Shown here piece after piece: positions 40,600 to 49,615 of a stretch of DNA of 64,000 bases. The translations under genes and the position numbers were made by a program. The stretch comes from Nitrospirota bacterium. Its GTDB lineage: Bacteria; Nitrospirota; Thermodesulfovibrionia; Thermodesulfovibrionales; JdFR-88. Each line of letters starts with the position of its first letter. Within the stretch, counting starts at the first letter, position 1. The stretch is taken from NCBI GenBank assembly GCA_021825295.1, contig JAKAHV010000003.1, forward strand, positions 1 through 64,000, read 5' to 3'. The notes below the pieces were generated by a model. It made no database searches. It worked only from the letters and a program-made list of their open reading frames with translations, and was not told the origin of the DNA.

Positions 40600-41883
40600 C
40601 TATTTTATCCTGACGAATTCAACCCTTCTGTTGTTCGCCCTTCCCTCGGGCGTATCGTTGGTGTCAATGGGCTTCGAGTCTCCCCATCCCTTCGACTGCA
40701 GCCTGTCTGAGGCGATTCCCTTGCTCACCAGCCATGCCAGGACCGCCTTTGCCCGTCTTTCGGACAACGGCTGATTAAGACCCTTCGTGCCCTGATTGTC
40801 GGTATGCCCTTCTATGGAGAATTTAAGGCCGGGAGATTCTTTCAGGAGCGCCAGAATCCTTTTGAGTGTGGGAAGGGATTCCGGCCTTATCCTGTCGGAC
40901 CCCGTGTCGAAAAGAATGCCGTGCGTCACGATCCGGCCGTCCGTATCAAGCGCCGATTTAATGTCTTTTCCGCCCTCGGCCACCCGGAAGCCGGTGAACA
41001 TTACGGTATCCGAATAGCCGTGGTTGGCATGCAGGAGGATGCCTATATATTCTATCGGCCTGGTTACGGCGTCCGGGTCGTTCACCACCCTCTGGTTGTC
41101 TATGTACGCCTTTACAAATGTCCCGTTGACGCTGACGGCGATGTGATGGACCCTGCCGTCGTTCTTCTCGACCGAAGTGGTGGTATTCTTCGAGCGCCCC
41201 GCTTCGCCGGAGATGTAGATTGTCCCATCGCCGTGGTCCGGCCATCCGTTTTTGCCGTACATAAGAAGATAATACTGATTGGGATACTCCGCCGGACTGC
41301 CAAGCACGGCATCGAACTCGACAGTGAATTTTTCGGGCATGTCCCCTTTTGTGTTCAACCTTATGTACAAGGTTGCCGAGGCAAGCCCATCCTGCTTTGA
41401 GGACGGGGGGACAGACCGGAGGAACCTCCTGCCCTTGTATTCAACCACCTCCACGGTGTTGCCTCCCCCGTCGGGCCCTTTCAGGGTCCACTTGCGGGGG
41501 AATTCGCCTATGTCGGTGTCGCTGAAATCGTCGGAGAATATTGTCTTGTCGCCTGGGACGAAGTCATACTTGCCGTAAATGCCTTCCGCGGACACGATGT
41601 CCGCGCCCTCCCCGGCCGCGCTGCCTGTCGCCCGGGCCTGATTGCCCGGCTTTTCGTTGCCGGCATTCGATGAAGGGGAGGACTTGTTGCCCTCACTCCC
41701 GGATTTGCCCGCATTTTTCAATTGCCCCTTGGCGCCTTCGTACGCTTTGTCCGCCCCTTCGTTGACGGCCTTGCCGCCGATGCCCTGGACTGCGCCTTTA
41801 AGCACGTCGCCAAACCAACCTGCATAAGCCGGTCTTAGGACAAACATTGACAGGACAAAAAATACTGCTGCAGTTTTCTTCAT
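40600..41883 (-). CDS. OmpA-family protein with a LamG-like middle domain
   Basis: A 427-residue exported protein. A signal peptide (1-21, ending AYA) is followed by a low-complexity Gly/Lys/Asn/Ser-rich linker (about 25-95), a beta-sandwich region (about 110-300: FSDDFSDTDIGEFPRKWTL, YYLLMYGKNGWPD, VHHIAVSVNGTFVKAYIDNQRV) that looks like a concanavalin/LamG fold, and a C-terminal OmpA peptidoglycan-binding domain with ILFDTGSDRIRPES, IEGHTDNQGTKGLNQPLSERRAKAV and NRRVEFVRIK. It would bind peptidoglycan in the periplasm and perhaps a glycan or protein through the middle domain. GGAGG lies 7 nt before the ATG. Confidence 0.88.
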   Translation of the reverse strand: MKKTAAVFFVLSMFVLRPAYAGWFGDVLKGAVQGIGGKAVNEGADKAYEGAKGQLKNAGKSGSEGNKSSPSSNAGNEKPGNQARATGSAAGEGADIVSAEGIYGKYDFVPGDKTIFSDDFSDTDIGEFPRKWTLKGPDGGGNTVEVVEYKGRRFLRSVPPSSKQDGLASATLYIRLNTKGDMPEKFTVEFDAVLGSPAEYPNQYYLLMYGKNGWPDHGDGTIYISGEAGRSKNTTTSVEKNDGRVHHIAVSVNGTFVKAYIDNQRVVNDPDAVTRPIEYIGILLHANHGYSDTVMFTGFRVAEGGKDIKSALDTDGRIVTHGILFDTGSDRIRPESLPTLKRILALLKESPGLKFSIEGHTDNQGTKGLNQPLSERRAKAVLAWLVSKGIASDRLQSKGWGDSKPIDTNDTPEGRANNRRVEFVRIK

Positions 41884-41916
41884 AACGCCCCTCCCGCGTT
41901 TGGTATTTCAGGAGGA

Positions 41917-41925
41917 ATTATATCA
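41917..41925 (-). promoter_or_regulatory. extended -10 promoter of the OmpA-like gene
   Basis: Read on the minus strand, TGATATAAT is an extended -10 box. It would start RNA about 27 nt before the ATG, leaving room for the GGAGG binding site. No good -35 is seen. Confidence 0.45.
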
Positions 41926-41989
41926 CAGGGGCACAATGCCCGGCGTCCGGCAGGTGATAAAAAACATATCTTCCCACGGGACACCTGAT

Positions 41990-42018
41990 TTGACAATTCA
42001 CCCGCCCCCTAATAGTTT
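41990..42018 (+). promoter_or_regulatory. tamA promoter
   Basis: A perfect TTGACA (41990-41995), a 17-nt spacer and TAGTTT (42013-42018). The -10 ends 8 nt before the tamA ATG and no Shine-Dalgarno sequence is present, so the message is predicted to be nearly leaderless. Confidence 0.55.
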
Positions 42019-42026
42019 TTAATAAG

Positions 42027-43778
42027 ATGATAAGGAAAATCCCCTGCGCGCTGCTGATCGTATTTCTGTCCGGCCTGTTTCAGACGGCCGTGGCAGCCAC
42101 CCCTTTGAGCATCGAGGTGAAGGTGGAGGGGGTCGAAGGGAAGCTCAAAAAAAACGTCCTCAGTTTCCTCAGCATCGAGCGCCAGAAAAAGGCCCCGGAA
42201 TTAAACGAGGAGTTACTGAAGGCCCTGTTTGACAGGGCCCCGGATGAGATACGCACGGCCCTTCAGCCATTTGGTTTTTATACCCCCTCCATAAAAAGCT
42301 CGCTCATCAGGAAAGACGGGGGCTGGCAGGCCGTCTTCAGGATAAATCCAGGCCAGCCCGTGATAATCACGAAGCTGGACCTCCGGATTACGGGAGAAGG
42401 CGCGGGGCAGGCGCTTTTCGTCAATTTCAAAAAAGACTATCCCCTGAGGGTTGGCCAGTCGCTTGACGAGCAGGCTTATGAAGAGTCCAAGCGCAACCTG
42501 GAGCAGACGGCCGCGGACCACGGTTTTTTGAATGCCGCGTGGATGGAACACCGCATCCTGGTCAATCCGGCGCTGCATACGGCCGAAATATATCTGGGAT
42601 ACGACACCGGCCCGCAGTTTAAATTCGGGGATGTCTCGTTCATACAAAGCAAAAAAATCCTCAGCACCCGGTTTCTGGAGAAGTTCGTCACATTTAAAAA
42701 AGGCGACCCCTATGACGTCACGGTCCTCCTGGCGCTCCAGAACGCCCTGAGCACGAGCGGATACTTCAGCCGGGCAAACGTCACGCCGCTGCCCAAAAAG
42801 GCCGCCGGGCTTCTCGTCCCGATAGAGGTCAGTCTTACGCCGGCGAAACGTTACGAGATATCCGTGGGCGCAGGCTACGGGACCGATACCGGCATCAGGG
42901 GCCGCATCGACTGGCTGGACCGCTGGGTCAACAGCCGGGGGCACCGTATGGAGGTGAACCTGGGCATGGCGATGATAAGGCAAAGTGCCATCTGGCGGTA
43001 CATAGTGCCCTATCGCCCCCCGGCCACGCACCTGGACTACACGCTCGGATATCTCGCCGAGGACACTACAATCGAGACGAGCGAGACCTACATGGGCGGG
43101 GTCAGTTTTACCCGGCCGCTTAGCCCCCGCTGGCTTCAGACGCTCTATTTCAATGTGGAGCGGGAACATTTTACTGTCGCCGGGGAGACCGCGACCTCCT
43201 GGCTGGTGCTGCCCGGCGGCACATGGACCTATAAAAAGGCGCCGGACACGCCTTATGTCAATGAAGGCATAAGGCTCATTGCGGACGCCAGGGGCACCGC
43301 CAGGGCCATGGCCTCCAGCGTTTCGTTTATCCAGGGGCGGCTGCGGCCGAAATACGTCCGCGGGATAGGCGGCTTCGGGAACCTTGTCCTGAGGGGCGAC
43401 ATCGGGGCCACCGAAGTGGACAATTTCCAAAGGCTGCCCGCGTCCCTCCGGTTCTTCGCGGGCGGCGACAACAGCATCCGCGGCTACAGTTACAAGACCC
43501 TGGGCCCTAAAAACGCGGAGGGCCTCGTTGAAGGGGGCAAATACCTGCTCGTTGGCAGCATCGAATATGACCAGAAGGTCTATAGGAAATGGGGCACGGC
43601 CATCTTCTACGACGGCGGCAATGCCTTCAGCAGCTTCCCGCCGGTCTGGAAGTCCGGGGCTGGCGTGGGCATCAGATGGCTCTCCATCGTGGGACCCGTG
43701 AAGATAGATTTCGCCTGGTCCATTAGCGATCCCAGCCCGGCCTTCCACGTCTATGTAAGCATAGGGCCCGAGATATGA
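42027..43778 (+). CDS. tamA: TamA, Omp85-family outer-membrane assembly factor
   Basis: A 583-residue Omp85 protein. After a signal peptide (1-23) come about three POTRA domains (25-270) and a 16-strand barrel; FFAGGDNSIRGYSYKTLGP near residue 475 is the L6-loop motif (RGY) and GPVKIDFAWS near the end is the barrel closing signature. With TamB it moves lipids or autotransporters between membranes. It overlaps tamB by ATGA. Confidence 0.94.
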   Translation: MIRKIPCALLIVFLSGLFQTAVAATPLSIEVKVEGVEGKLKKNVLSFLSIERQKKAPELNEELLKALFDRAPDEIRTALQPFGFYTPSIKSSLIRKDGGWQAVFRINPGQPVIITKLDLRITGEGAGQALFVNFKKDYPLRVGQSLDEQAYEESKRNLEQTAADHGFLNAAWMEHRILVNPALHTAEIYLGYDTGPQFKFGDVSFIQSKKILSTRFLEKFVTFKKGDPYDVTVLLALQNALSTSGYFSRANVTPLPKKAAGLLVPIEVSLTPAKRYEISVGAGYGTDTGIRGRIDWLDRWVNSRGHRMEVNLGMAMIRQSAIWRYIVPYRPPATHLDYTLGYLAEDTTIETSETYMGGVSFTRPLSPRWLQTLYFNVEREHFTVAGETATSWLVLPGGTWTYKKAPDTPYVNEGIRLIADARGTARAMASSVSFIQGRLRPKYVRGIGGFGNLVLRGDIGATEVDNFQRLPASLRFFAGGDNSIRGYSYKTLGPKNAEGLVEGGKYLLVGSIEYDQKVYRKWGTAIFYDGGNAFSSFPPVWKSGAGVGIRWLSIVGPVKIDFAWSISDPSPAFHVYVSIGPEI

Positions 43779-46700
43779 GCCGCACGAGACAGATTCCCAT
43801 CAAGGCGGCACTCGTCCTGATCGCCGCCATCGCCTCCGCAGGTTTCTTCCTGTTTAACTCCCAGTTGGCGCTGCGGATGCTGTTTGCCAGGTTTGCCCCG
43901 GAGGGGCTCTCTGTTAAAAAAATCAGCGGCACCCTCGCCGGGCCTGTAAGGCTGGAAGGGATAACCTACAGCCGGGGCGCAAACGGGACCCGGGTGAGCA
44001 TTGAGAAACTCGGCATGGACTGGAGGCTGACTGAACTCATGGCCATGGACCTCCATATTACCGGGATCACTGTCTCAAAAATGCAGATAAAGATCGAACA
44101 ACCTGTAAAACCGCGCCCTCCGGGGCCGCTTCCAAGCCTGCGGCTTCCGGCTTTTTTCTCCATTACACTGGACAAGGCCGTGGCCAGGGATGTTGAATAT
44201 ATGCCCCCATCCCCCCAAAAACCACTCCTTCTGGAGAGGTTAAGCCTGAGCGCGCACATGCGCGGCGACATCCTCCACATAAGGCATATGGAGGCGGAGG
44301 CCCCCCGGTATTCGGTTTCCATTCGGGGCAGGATAAAGACCGCGGGCAATTACCAGATGGCGCTCAGGACAAAATGGGGTTTTGCGCCGGTGGGCTATCC
44401 GCGCGCGGAGGGCGCCGGAGACCTTTCGGGCTCGCTGAAGCAAATCCATATACTGCAAACGATAGGGCCTCCGTACAACACAAACATTGACTTTACAGTT
44501 GACGGTCTCCTCCCCCAGCCCGGCCTTAAACCCGGCGCCCGGCCTACCTGGAAAGGAAAGGTCAGATGGCGCAGCCTTCAATTGAAAGTCCCCCCCGCGG
44601 GCAATAAAACACTGAACAGCCCCAGGGGTGAGCTGGCCACGGAAGGCAGCACGGGGGCCTACCGCTTCCGCCTGGATACCGAGATTTACTTGAAGGGAAA
44701 AGCCCTGCCAGGCCGGCTCCGGGCGGAGGGCTCAGGCAACATGGCCGGCCTGAGGATCGAGAGTTTCAGGGCGGCTTTTCCCGGCGGGCAACTGTACGGG
44801 AGCGGCAGTCTCACCCTTAGGGCCGGCCCCCCGGAGGCCAGCCCCCTCGCGGCAAAAACAAAAACCTCTGTCGGATGGATGTTTACAGTTGCCGGGAAAG
44901 GAGTGAATCCCGCCTGGGTCTCGCCAAAATGGGGTGGCAACATCAATTTCGCCGCCAGGATTTCGGGCAGCATTGCGGGTGTGAAGCGAAATATCTCTCT
45001 GGATATAGACAGCCTCGGCGGCAGGCTAAGGGGATATCCGTTTGGCGGAAGCGGGCGGATCCGCATCACGGACCACGACTATTACATCCCAGGAATCCAC
45101 ATGCGTTCCGGCTCGGCGGTCATGTCCGCTTCCGGCAGTTTCGTGCGGGGGCGATGGGACCTTTCCTGGGACCTGAACGCAAAAAATCTGGGCGAACTTC
45201 TGCCGGATGCCGGGGGATCTTTATTGGCCAGGGGGACTTTCACCGGGCGGGGAAAACCCGTTGTAAAGGCCCTCATAACGGGAAGCGGCACCCGGTACAA
45301 AAAATATAAAACCAAATCCCTTTCATCGGCCATCGATATAGACCTCTCGGACCGAACGAATTCAAATATCGACCTGTCGGCAACGGGCCTTGAATTCCCC
45401 CAGGCAGGCCGCGAGATAAGAAAAATCCGGCTGAAGGCCTCGGGACGGCTCGTCCGGCACCGGATATTCTTGTCGGCCGTTGGCCCGAAGACCTCCATGG
45501 GGCTGTACGCAAAAGGCGGCTACAGCCGGGGCGCATGGGCCGGAAGCATCAGCAGGCTTAATATTTCCGAACAGCAGTACGGGACATGGTCCCTATCCCG
45601 TCCCGCGCCCCTGAAGGTCTCGAAGGAATTCGCATCCGCGGACATCTGTCTTTCAAAGCGTAACGGAGCCGCTGCGATCTGCCTCAACGCCAACCTGCAA
45701 AGACCCAAAGGGCTTCGCGCCCGGCTAACCGCTTCACGCGTGCCGCTTGGCCTGTTTCAACCGCTTCTTCCGCCGGGTCTGCTCGTTGCGGGAACGCTCA
45801 GCGGAAACGCCGGCATTTTCTACTCCAAGGCCGGCGCGCTTGCAGGCAGCGCGGACATAAGGCTTTCCGGAGGCTCGATTGTCTACAGCCTTGCGGGGAA
45901 AAAGGTGCGGCTTGCCTTCAGGGAAAGCACTATACGGATGCAAAGCGCAAACCAGACGGTAACGCTTGTCCTGAACATGCCTTTCGCCCCCGGCGGTGGG
46001 ATAGCAGGCAGCATTATCGTCCTCCGGCAGACGGGCGCCCGGGCGGCAGCCGCCCCCGCAAAGGTGCATGTCCGGCTCGCGGCTTCCCGCGTGCCGCTTG
46101 GCCTGTTTCAACCGCTCCTTCCGCCGGGCCTGATCGTCACGGGGACACTCAACGGAAACGCCGGCATTTTCTACTTCAGGGCCGGGGGCTCCACAGCCGG
46201 GGCGCTTGCGGGCAATGCGGACATAAGGCTTTCGGGCGGCTCGATTATCTACAGCCTTGCGGACAAAAAGATTCAGCTTGCATTCAGGGAAAGCGTCATG
46301 CGGATGCAAAGCAAAAACCGGACGGTAACCCTTTCCTGGAATATGCCTTTTGTGGAGGGCGGGGGGATAACAAGCAATTTTGTGGTCTTCAGGCGGCAAA
46401 AGACAAGCCTCGTTAAGGGAGGCATCCGGATGAGCATCCCGAATATCGGCATCATCCCCGTCGTGCTGCCTTCAGTAAGGGACGTCCATGGCGTCCTGAC
46501 GGCGGCCCTCGATATATCGGGACCTTTCCGGCGGCCCGACATAAGCGGAAGACTGGCCGTAGAGAAGGCCTCCGCCGCCCTGCCCCGCCTCGGCATAAGC
46601 CTTACCGGGGTCTCCCTTGCGGCGGCGAGCGAAGGAAAAGGCAGGTTCCGCATCGAAGGCGTTTTTCATTCCGGCGCGGGCTTCATCGGCGTCAACGGCA

Positions 46701-47704
46701 ATCTGGCTTATTCCCGCACTCAGGCGGGAATAAAAAACTTGCAGGCCTCACTGGGCATAAAAGGAGAGAACTTCCAGGCCCTGAAGGTCCCCGAGGCGCA
46801 GGTGGCGGTGAACCCTGATCTCAACGTCTCGTTCGCAAATAACGCGGTCCGCCTGGGCGGCTCAGTGGAAATCCCCCAGGCGGACATAAGGATAAAGGAG
46901 ATATCCGGGGCGGTCAACCCCTCGCGGGACGTGGTGATTACAGGCAAAAAAAGCGGCCTGAAAAAAACCGCGAAACTTAAACTCCTTGCCGACATAAAGG
47001 TGATGCTCGGCAATAAGATAACCTTTGCCGGTTTCGGCCTTACAGCCCGCATTGCCGGAGGCGTCACTGTCCACGAGGAGCCGGGCAGGATCGCCTCGGG
47101 GCAGGGGGAGCTGGTGATCGTGAAAGGCAAATACAAGGCATACGGACAGAACCTCGATATCAAACAGGGGAAACTCTTCTTCACCGGAGGGCCGGTGGAC
47201 AACCCCGGCCTCGATATCCGGGCCACCAGAAAGGCGGAAGACAATGTGATTGCAGGTATTAACGTATCTGGGACGCTGAAATCGCCAAGGCTCAGCATAT
47301 TTTCCGAGCCGCCCATGGACCAGACGGACGCCCTTTCCTATCTGGTCCTGGGCAAACCCCTGCATTCCGCTTCCGGTTCCCAGGGCAACCTTCTCTACAG
47401 CGCCGCCACCACGGCGGGACTTGCCGGCGGAGAATTTTTGGCCAAAAGGATCGGGGCCATATTCGGAATAGCAAAGATATCCGTGGAGAAGGGGCCTCCG
47501 CAGGCAACCACGGGACAGCAGCAGGCCACCCTCTTTCTCGGGAGGTATCTCTCGCCCAGGCTTTACGTGGCATACGGGATAGGGCTGTTTGAGACAAGCA
47601 ATGTATTCCGGGTCCGCTACCGGATCACCAGGGATTGGGTGGTGCAGACCGAAACCGGGACGGCAACCGGCGGCGACGTGCTCTATAAACTGGAATGGGA
47701 ATGA
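43775..47704 (+). CDS. tamB: TamB, intermembrane bridge protein (AsmA-like/DUF490)
   Basis: A 1309-residue protein with a single N-terminal membrane anchor (about 9-30), a long beta-rich groove region and the C-terminal TamB domain ending GTLKSPRLSIFSEPPMDQTDALSYLVLGKPL...RYRITRDWVVQTETG. Such proteins are thought to form a hydrophobic channel for phospholipid transfer to the outer membrane. It contains a recent tandem repeat of about 117 residues (about 650-766 and 767-885). The 3' end overlaps the opposing FAD gene by 22 nt. Confidence 0.92.
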   Translation: MSRTRQIPIKAALVLIAAIASAGFFLFNSQLALRMLFARFAPEGLSVKKISGTLAGPVRLEGITYSRGANGTRVSIEKLGMDWRLTELMAMDLHITGITVSKMQIKIEQPVKPRPPGPLPSLRLPAFFSITLDKAVARDVEYMPPSPQKPLLLERLSLSAHMRGDILHIRHMEAEAPRYSVSIRGRIKTAGNYQMALRTKWGFAPVGYPRAEGAGDLSGSLKQIHILQTIGPPYNTNIDFTVDGLLPQPGLKPGARPTWKGKVRWRSLQLKVPPAGNKTLNSPRGELATEGSTGAYRFRLDTEIYLKGKALPGRLRAEGSGNMAGLRIESFRAAFPGGQLYGSGSLTLRAGPPEASPLAAKTKTSVGWMFTVAGKGVNPAWVSPKWGGNINFAARISGSIAGVKRNISLDIDSLGGRLRGYPFGGSGRIRITDHDYYIPGIHMRSGSAVMSASGSFVRGRWDLSWDLNAKNLGELLPDAGGSLLARGTFTGRGKPVVKALITGSGTRYKKYKTKSLSSAIDIDLSDRTNSNIDLSATGLEFPQAGREIRKIRLKASGRLVRHRIFLSAVGPKTSMGLYAKGGYSRGAWAGSISRLNISEQQYGTWSLSRPAPLKVSKEFASADICLSKRNGAAAICLNANLQRPKGLRARLTASRVPLGLFQPLLPPGLLVAGTLSGNAGIFYSKAGALAGSADIRLSGGSIVYSLAGKKVRLAFRESTIRMQSANQTVTLVLNMPFAPGGGIAGSIIVLRQTGARAAAAPAKVHVRLAASRVPLGLFQPLLPPGLIVTGTLNGNAGIFYFRAGGSTAGALAGNADIRLSGGSIIYSLADKKIQLAFRESVMRMQSKNRTVTLSWNMPFVEGGGITSNFVVFRRQKTSLVKGGIRMSIPNIGIIPVVLPSVRDVHGVLTAALDISGPFRRPDISGRLAVEKASAALPRLGISLTGVSLAAASEGKGRFRIEGVFHSGAGFIGVNGNLAYSRTQAGIKNLQASLGIKGENFQALKVPEAQVAVNPDLNVSFANNAVRLGGSVEIPQADIRIKEISGAVNPSRDVVITGKKSGLKKTAKLKLLADIKVMLGNKITFAGFGLTARIAGGVTVHEEPGRIASGQGELVIVKGKYKAYGQNLDIKQGKLFFTGGPVDNPGLDIRATRKAEDNVIAGINVSGTLKSPRLSIFSEPPMDQTDALSYLVLGKPLHSASGSQGNLLYSAATTAGLAGGEFLAKRIGAIFGIAKISVEKGPPQATTGQQQATLFLGRYLSPRLYVAYGIGLFETSNVFRVRYRITRDWVVQTETGTATGGDVLYKLEWE
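45722..46420 (+). repeat. tandem duplication inside tamB
   Basis: Two units of about 350 bp, starting near 45722 and 46073, each encode ASRVPLGLFQPLLPPGL, GNAGIFY, ADIRLSGGSI and FRES..RMQS. Long stretches are identical, so the duplication is recent compared with the rest of the gene. Confidence 0.85.
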
Positions 47705-49140
47705 AGGTGGCGCTCGCCTGCAAGCCGCTTCAATATCTCCCTGGCCGCGATTACGCCGGATACCGAAGACTGCACAAGCCCCCTGCTCACACCCGCGCCG
47801 TCGCCCACGGCGAAAAGGTTTTCTATCTCGGTTTCGAGTGAGCCTGTTAGCCTTGGCTTCATCGAGTAGAATTTCACCTCCACCCCGTAGAGCAGCGTGT
47901 GTCTGGAGTTCACGCCGGGAGCCAGCCCGTCAATGGCTGTTATCATCTCGATTATATCGGTCAGATACCGGTAGGGGACAACAAAACTCAAATCCCCGGG
48001 GGTTGCGTCTTTCAGGGTCGGACTGCAAACCCCGCGCCCTATCCGCTCCGGCGTGGAGCGCCTGCCGCTCAAGAGATCGCCCAGCCTCTGCACAATCACG
48101 CCCTGCCCCAGGAAGTTTGCGAGCCTGGCTATGTGTCTGCCGTAGGAGACAGGCTCATGGAAGGGCTCGGTGAAGGTGGTGCTCACCAGCAGGGCGAAAT
48201 TGGTATTTGGCGTCTTTCTTTTTGCGTAGCTGTGGCCGTTTACCGTCCAGATGCCCTTCAGGTATTCCTTTACGACCTCGCCGTAAGGGTTCACGCAAAA
48301 GGTCCGCACCTTGTCATCGAAGGCCTTCGAATAAAAAATGAACTTGGGCTCGTACGTGACTTCCGTGAGGCGCTCCATCACCGGGGCCGGCACCTCAACG
48401 CGCACCCCTACGTCGACGGGGTTGTTGACCGTGGAGAGTTTCAGCCTCTTTACCTCCTGCTCCAGCCACTTGGAGCCCTCCCGGCCGGGGGCCACCATGA
48501 CGAAACCCGCGCCGATCTCCTGCCCGCTTTTCAGCCTTACGCCGGCCGCTTTGGCCCCGTCGGCGGCGGTCAGTATGCGTTCCACCTCCGTCTCGAAGAG
48601 CACATCCACCTTGCCTTCCAGGTGCTCCCTCATTTTTTTCAGGAGCCCTTTTGCCCTGTCCGTCCCTATATGTCTTATCTTCGAGCGAACGAAAAAAAGG
48701 CCGCATTTGGCCGCCTCTCGGCCTATGTCGTCCAGCCGCTCCTGGTCGCCCCCGAAATATTGCCTGGGAGCGCCAAACCGGATATATATGCCGTCGACGT
48801 AGTCGATCAACCCGGCCAGCTCGGCCTCTGGAATGTATTCCTTGAGGTAGCCCCCGACATCGGGGGAGAGACTCAGCTTGCCGTCGCTGAATGCCCCGGC
48901 CCCGCCCCAGCCGCTCAAAAGCCCGCATTCGGCGCAGGCCGCGCAGGATATCTCACGGAGCTTCATGGGACAGCTCCGTTTGGTTATGTCCCTTCCCTTT
49001 TCGATCATCAGGACCTTCGGCCTTTTGCCCCTTCCCGTCTTCAGTGAAAACCCGGAGAGTTCGAGGGCGGCGAAGATGCCCGCGGGGCCGGCGCCCACGA
49101 TTACGACATCGTATTGATTTTCCCGTTTATTCATTGACAT
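47683..49140 (-). CDS. FAD-dependent dehydrogenase (COG2509 type)
   Basis: A 485-residue flavoprotein. N-terminal dinucleotide site DVVIVGAGPAGIFAALELS (residues about 10-28), the segment SCPMKLREISCAACAECGLLSGWGGAGAFSDGKLS with four cysteines, and the C-terminal FAD loop NLFAVGDGAGVSRGLVQSSVSGVIAAREI. Members of this family are annotated only as uncharacterised FAD-dependent dehydrogenases; substrate is unknown. The clustered cysteines could be redox-active or bind metal. Confidence 0.85.
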   Translation of the reverse strand: MSMNKRENQYDVVIVGAGPAGIFAALELSGFSLKTGRGKRPKVLMIEKGRDITKRSCPMKLREISCAACAECGLLSGWGGAGAFSDGKLSLSPDVGGYLKEYIPEAELAGLIDYVDGIYIRFGAPRQYFGGDQERLDDIGREAAKCGLFFVRSKIRHIGTDRAKGLLKKMREHLEGKVDVLFETEVERILTAADGAKAAGVRLKSGQEIGAGFVMVAPGREGSKWLEQEVKRLKLSTVNNPVDVGVRVEVPAPVMERLTEVTYEPKFIFYSKAFDDKVRTFCVNPYGEVVKEYLKGIWTVNGHSYAKRKTPNTNFALLVSTTFTEPFHEPVSYGRHIARLANFLGQGVIVQRLGDLLSGRRSTPERIGRGVCSPTLKDATPGDLSFVVPYRYLTDIIEMITAIDGLAPGVNSRHTLLYGVEVKFYSMKPRLTGSLETEIENLFAVGDGAGVSRGLVQSSVSGVIAAREILKRLAGERHLHSHSSL

Positions 49141-49209
49141 TCCCCCTCCATGAAACCCTCACCACGGGAGAGGATTTTTAATCCCCGATAAGTTGAGGGA
49201 ACCCGGGCT

Positions 49210-49608
49210 TCAGCCCTGTATGATCTTGACAACGCACCTTCGGTGGCGGGGGCCGTCAAACTCGCAGAAATAGATGGACTGCCAGGTGCCCAGAGTAAGT
49301 TTGCCATCTTCAACCGGCACGTGAAGGCTGACCCCGGTCATGCTGGATTTGATGTGGGCGTCGGCGTTTCCCTCGCGGTGGGAATATCCCAGGTCGTGAG
49401 GCACCAGGCGGCTGAAATTGTTTATGACGTCTCGGGCAACGGCGGGGTCTGCCCCCTCGTTTATCGTGACGCCGGCGGTCGTATGGGGCACGTATATGTA
49501 GCAGATGCCTTCGGAGACGCCCGATTCCTTCAACGCCTGTTCGACATCGCCCGTGATGTCTATGAACTCGTTTCTCTGCCTGCTGCGGACGTTCAGGTAC
49601 TTGATCAT
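49210..49608 (-). CDS. yjbQ: YjbQ-family protein (UPF0047)
   Basis: A 132-residue protein of the secondary thiamine-phosphate synthase-like family. The central CYIYVPHTTAGVTINEGADP and HREGNADAHIKSSMTG, and the end LTLGTWQSIYFCEFDGPRHRRCVVKIIQG are diagnostic. I start at the ATG at 49608; longer frames run into lpxK. It lies 7 nt after the lpxK stop, so it is probably cotranscribed with the lipid A genes, though its biological role is unclear. Confidence 0.9.
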   Translation of the reverse strand: MIKYLNVRSRQRNEFIDITGDVEQALKESGVSEGICYIYVPHTTAGVTINEGADPAVARDVINNFSRLVPHDLGYSHREGNADAHIKSSMTGVSLHVPVEDGKLTLGTWQSIYFCEFDGPRHRRCVVKIIQG

Positions 49609-49615
49609 GATTTTT

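Noticed and set aside
42213..43748. A 511-residue minus-strand frame opposite tamA
   Set aside because: The composition is typical of an antisense shadow and it has no start signal; tamA in the other strand has clear Omp85 motifs.
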